A program made the translations under genes and the position numbers. The notes beneath the pieces were generated by a model. That model ran no database searches, was not told the origin of the DNA, and worked only from the letters and a program-made list of their open reading frames with translations. Positions 5,691 to 6,099 of a stretch of 6,099 nucleotides of DNA are shown here, in pieces. Within the stretch, counting starts at the first letter, position 1. Each line of letters starts with the position of its first letter. The DNA comes from Gammaproteobacteria bacterium. GTDB taxonomy: Bacteria > Pseudomonadota > Gammaproteobacteria > Pseudomonadales > UBA3067. The DNA lies in assembly GCA_019090565.1 (NCBI GenBank), contig JAHRVS010000029.1:1-6099 (forward strand). Reading direction: 5' to 3'.

Positions 5691-6099
5691 GTGGATATAA
5701 CGCAAGCACTTTTTTTAGCGCTCATTCAAGGGCTGACAGAGTTTTTACCAATTTCCAGTTCTGCGCACCTTATCCTGCCGTCCAAAATTCTGGGCTGGCC
5801 CGATCAGGGCTTGGCTTTTGATGTGGCCGTGCATGTGGGGACCCTGATGGCAGTAATGCTCTATTTTAAAAAGGACCTTGTTTCGATGACCGAAGGGTCT
5901 TTTGGCGCACTTGCTCAGAAGAAATGGAACCCGCATGCGCAGCTTACCTTTGCGGTCATTATTGGTACGATCCCTGCCGGGGTTGCAGGCTTGATTCTCA
6001 ATAGCTATGTCGATGAGTACTTGAGGTTTACCTGGGTTATCGCTAGCACGACAATTATTTTTGGTTTATTGCTTTGGTATGCAGATAAAAAAGGCGTGC
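5691..6099 (+). CDS. uppP: Undecaprenyl-diphosphatase UppP (BacA), N-terminal part
   Basis: An inner-membrane enzyme that dephosphorylates undecaprenyl diphosphate to recycle the lipid carrier for peptidoglycan and other surface polymers; it confers bacitracin tolerance when abundant. The start is GTG 5691, just after an in-frame TAA (5685-5687) and seven bases past TTAGGA. The frame stays open to the right edge, showing 136 of a usual 260-280 residues. The first conserved motif is intact: Q13-GLT-E17, matching the (E/Q)xxxE catalytic signature, then FLPISSSAH with His26 in the conserved position. Next come LILPSKILGWPDQGLAFDV, then AVHVGTLMAVMLYF, a membrane segment. Further hydrophobic segments lie at about residues 85-102 and 114-130. 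The second signature (PGTSRSG) would fall beyond the window. The family is firm; completeness cannot be judged. Confidence 0.95.
   Translation, partial: MDITQALFLALIQGLTEFLPISSSAHLILPSKILGWPDQGLAFDVAVHVGTLMAVMLYFKKDLVSMTEGSFGALAQKKWNPHAQLTFAVIIGTIPAGVAGLILNSYVDEYLRFTWVIASTTIIFGLLLWYADKKGV

Noticed and set aside
5636..5821. 61-codon plus-strand frame overlapping the start of uppP
   Set aside because: It lies in a different frame from the clear UppP protein, begins with a non-ATG codon, and shows no motif.

Overview
This window looks like chromosomal DNA from a gammaproteobacterium, probably a marine member of the Alteromonadales or a neighbouring order. That placement is an inference from protein resemblance: an Escherichia-type gamma-glutamyltransferase, a 233-residue TsaB ending in WKKLPGR, a UppP whose N-terminal half keeps the QGLTEFLPISSSAH stretch, and an AlgP-like Lys/Ala-rich AT-hook protein. 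No rRNA, tRNA or CRISPR array is visible.

Layout, left to right. (1) 1-915: the C-terminal half of a periplasmic gamma-glutamyltransferase, entering from outside the window and including the whole catalytic small subunit. (2) 916-1393: non-coding, with copy A of a dispersed repeat on the minus strand. (3) 1394-1792: a small hotdog-fold acyl-CoA thioesterase. (4) 1793-2869: about 1.1 kb without a convincing gene. It carries copy B of the same repeat on the plus strand, a nested and interleaved set of inverted repeats, a tight palindrome, and the AT-rich leader of the next gene. (5) 2870-3745: a 291-residue histone-H1/AlgP-like DNA-binding protein with four GRGRP AT-hooks. (6) 3790-3821: a perfect 14-bp hairpin terminator between convergent genes. 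(7) 3838-4470, minus strand: mobA. (8) 4471-4713: a divergent intergenic region with three TTGAGA repeats. (9) 4714-5415: tsaB. (10) 5416-5690: non-coding. (11) 5691 to the right edge: the N-terminal half of uppP, with a GTG start.

The genes do not form one pathway. They are mostly single-gene housekeeping units: glutathione salvage, acyl-CoA hydrolysis, nucleoid architecture, molybdenum cofactor maturation, tRNA t6A modification and undecaprenyl-phosphate recycling. Gaps of 90-1080 bp and changes of strand separate them, so long operons are unlikely here.

The least ordinary part is 929-2486. Two diverged copies of one repeat family lie in opposite orientation around a single thioesterase gene, with their best-conserved 21-nt cores facing inward. 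One copy has its core inside a large potential fold-back structure. This could be a cargo-carrying cassette or simply two independent insertions of a repeat. The second item of interest is the AT-hook protein, which carries a DNA-binding motif better known from eukaryotic HMGA proteins.
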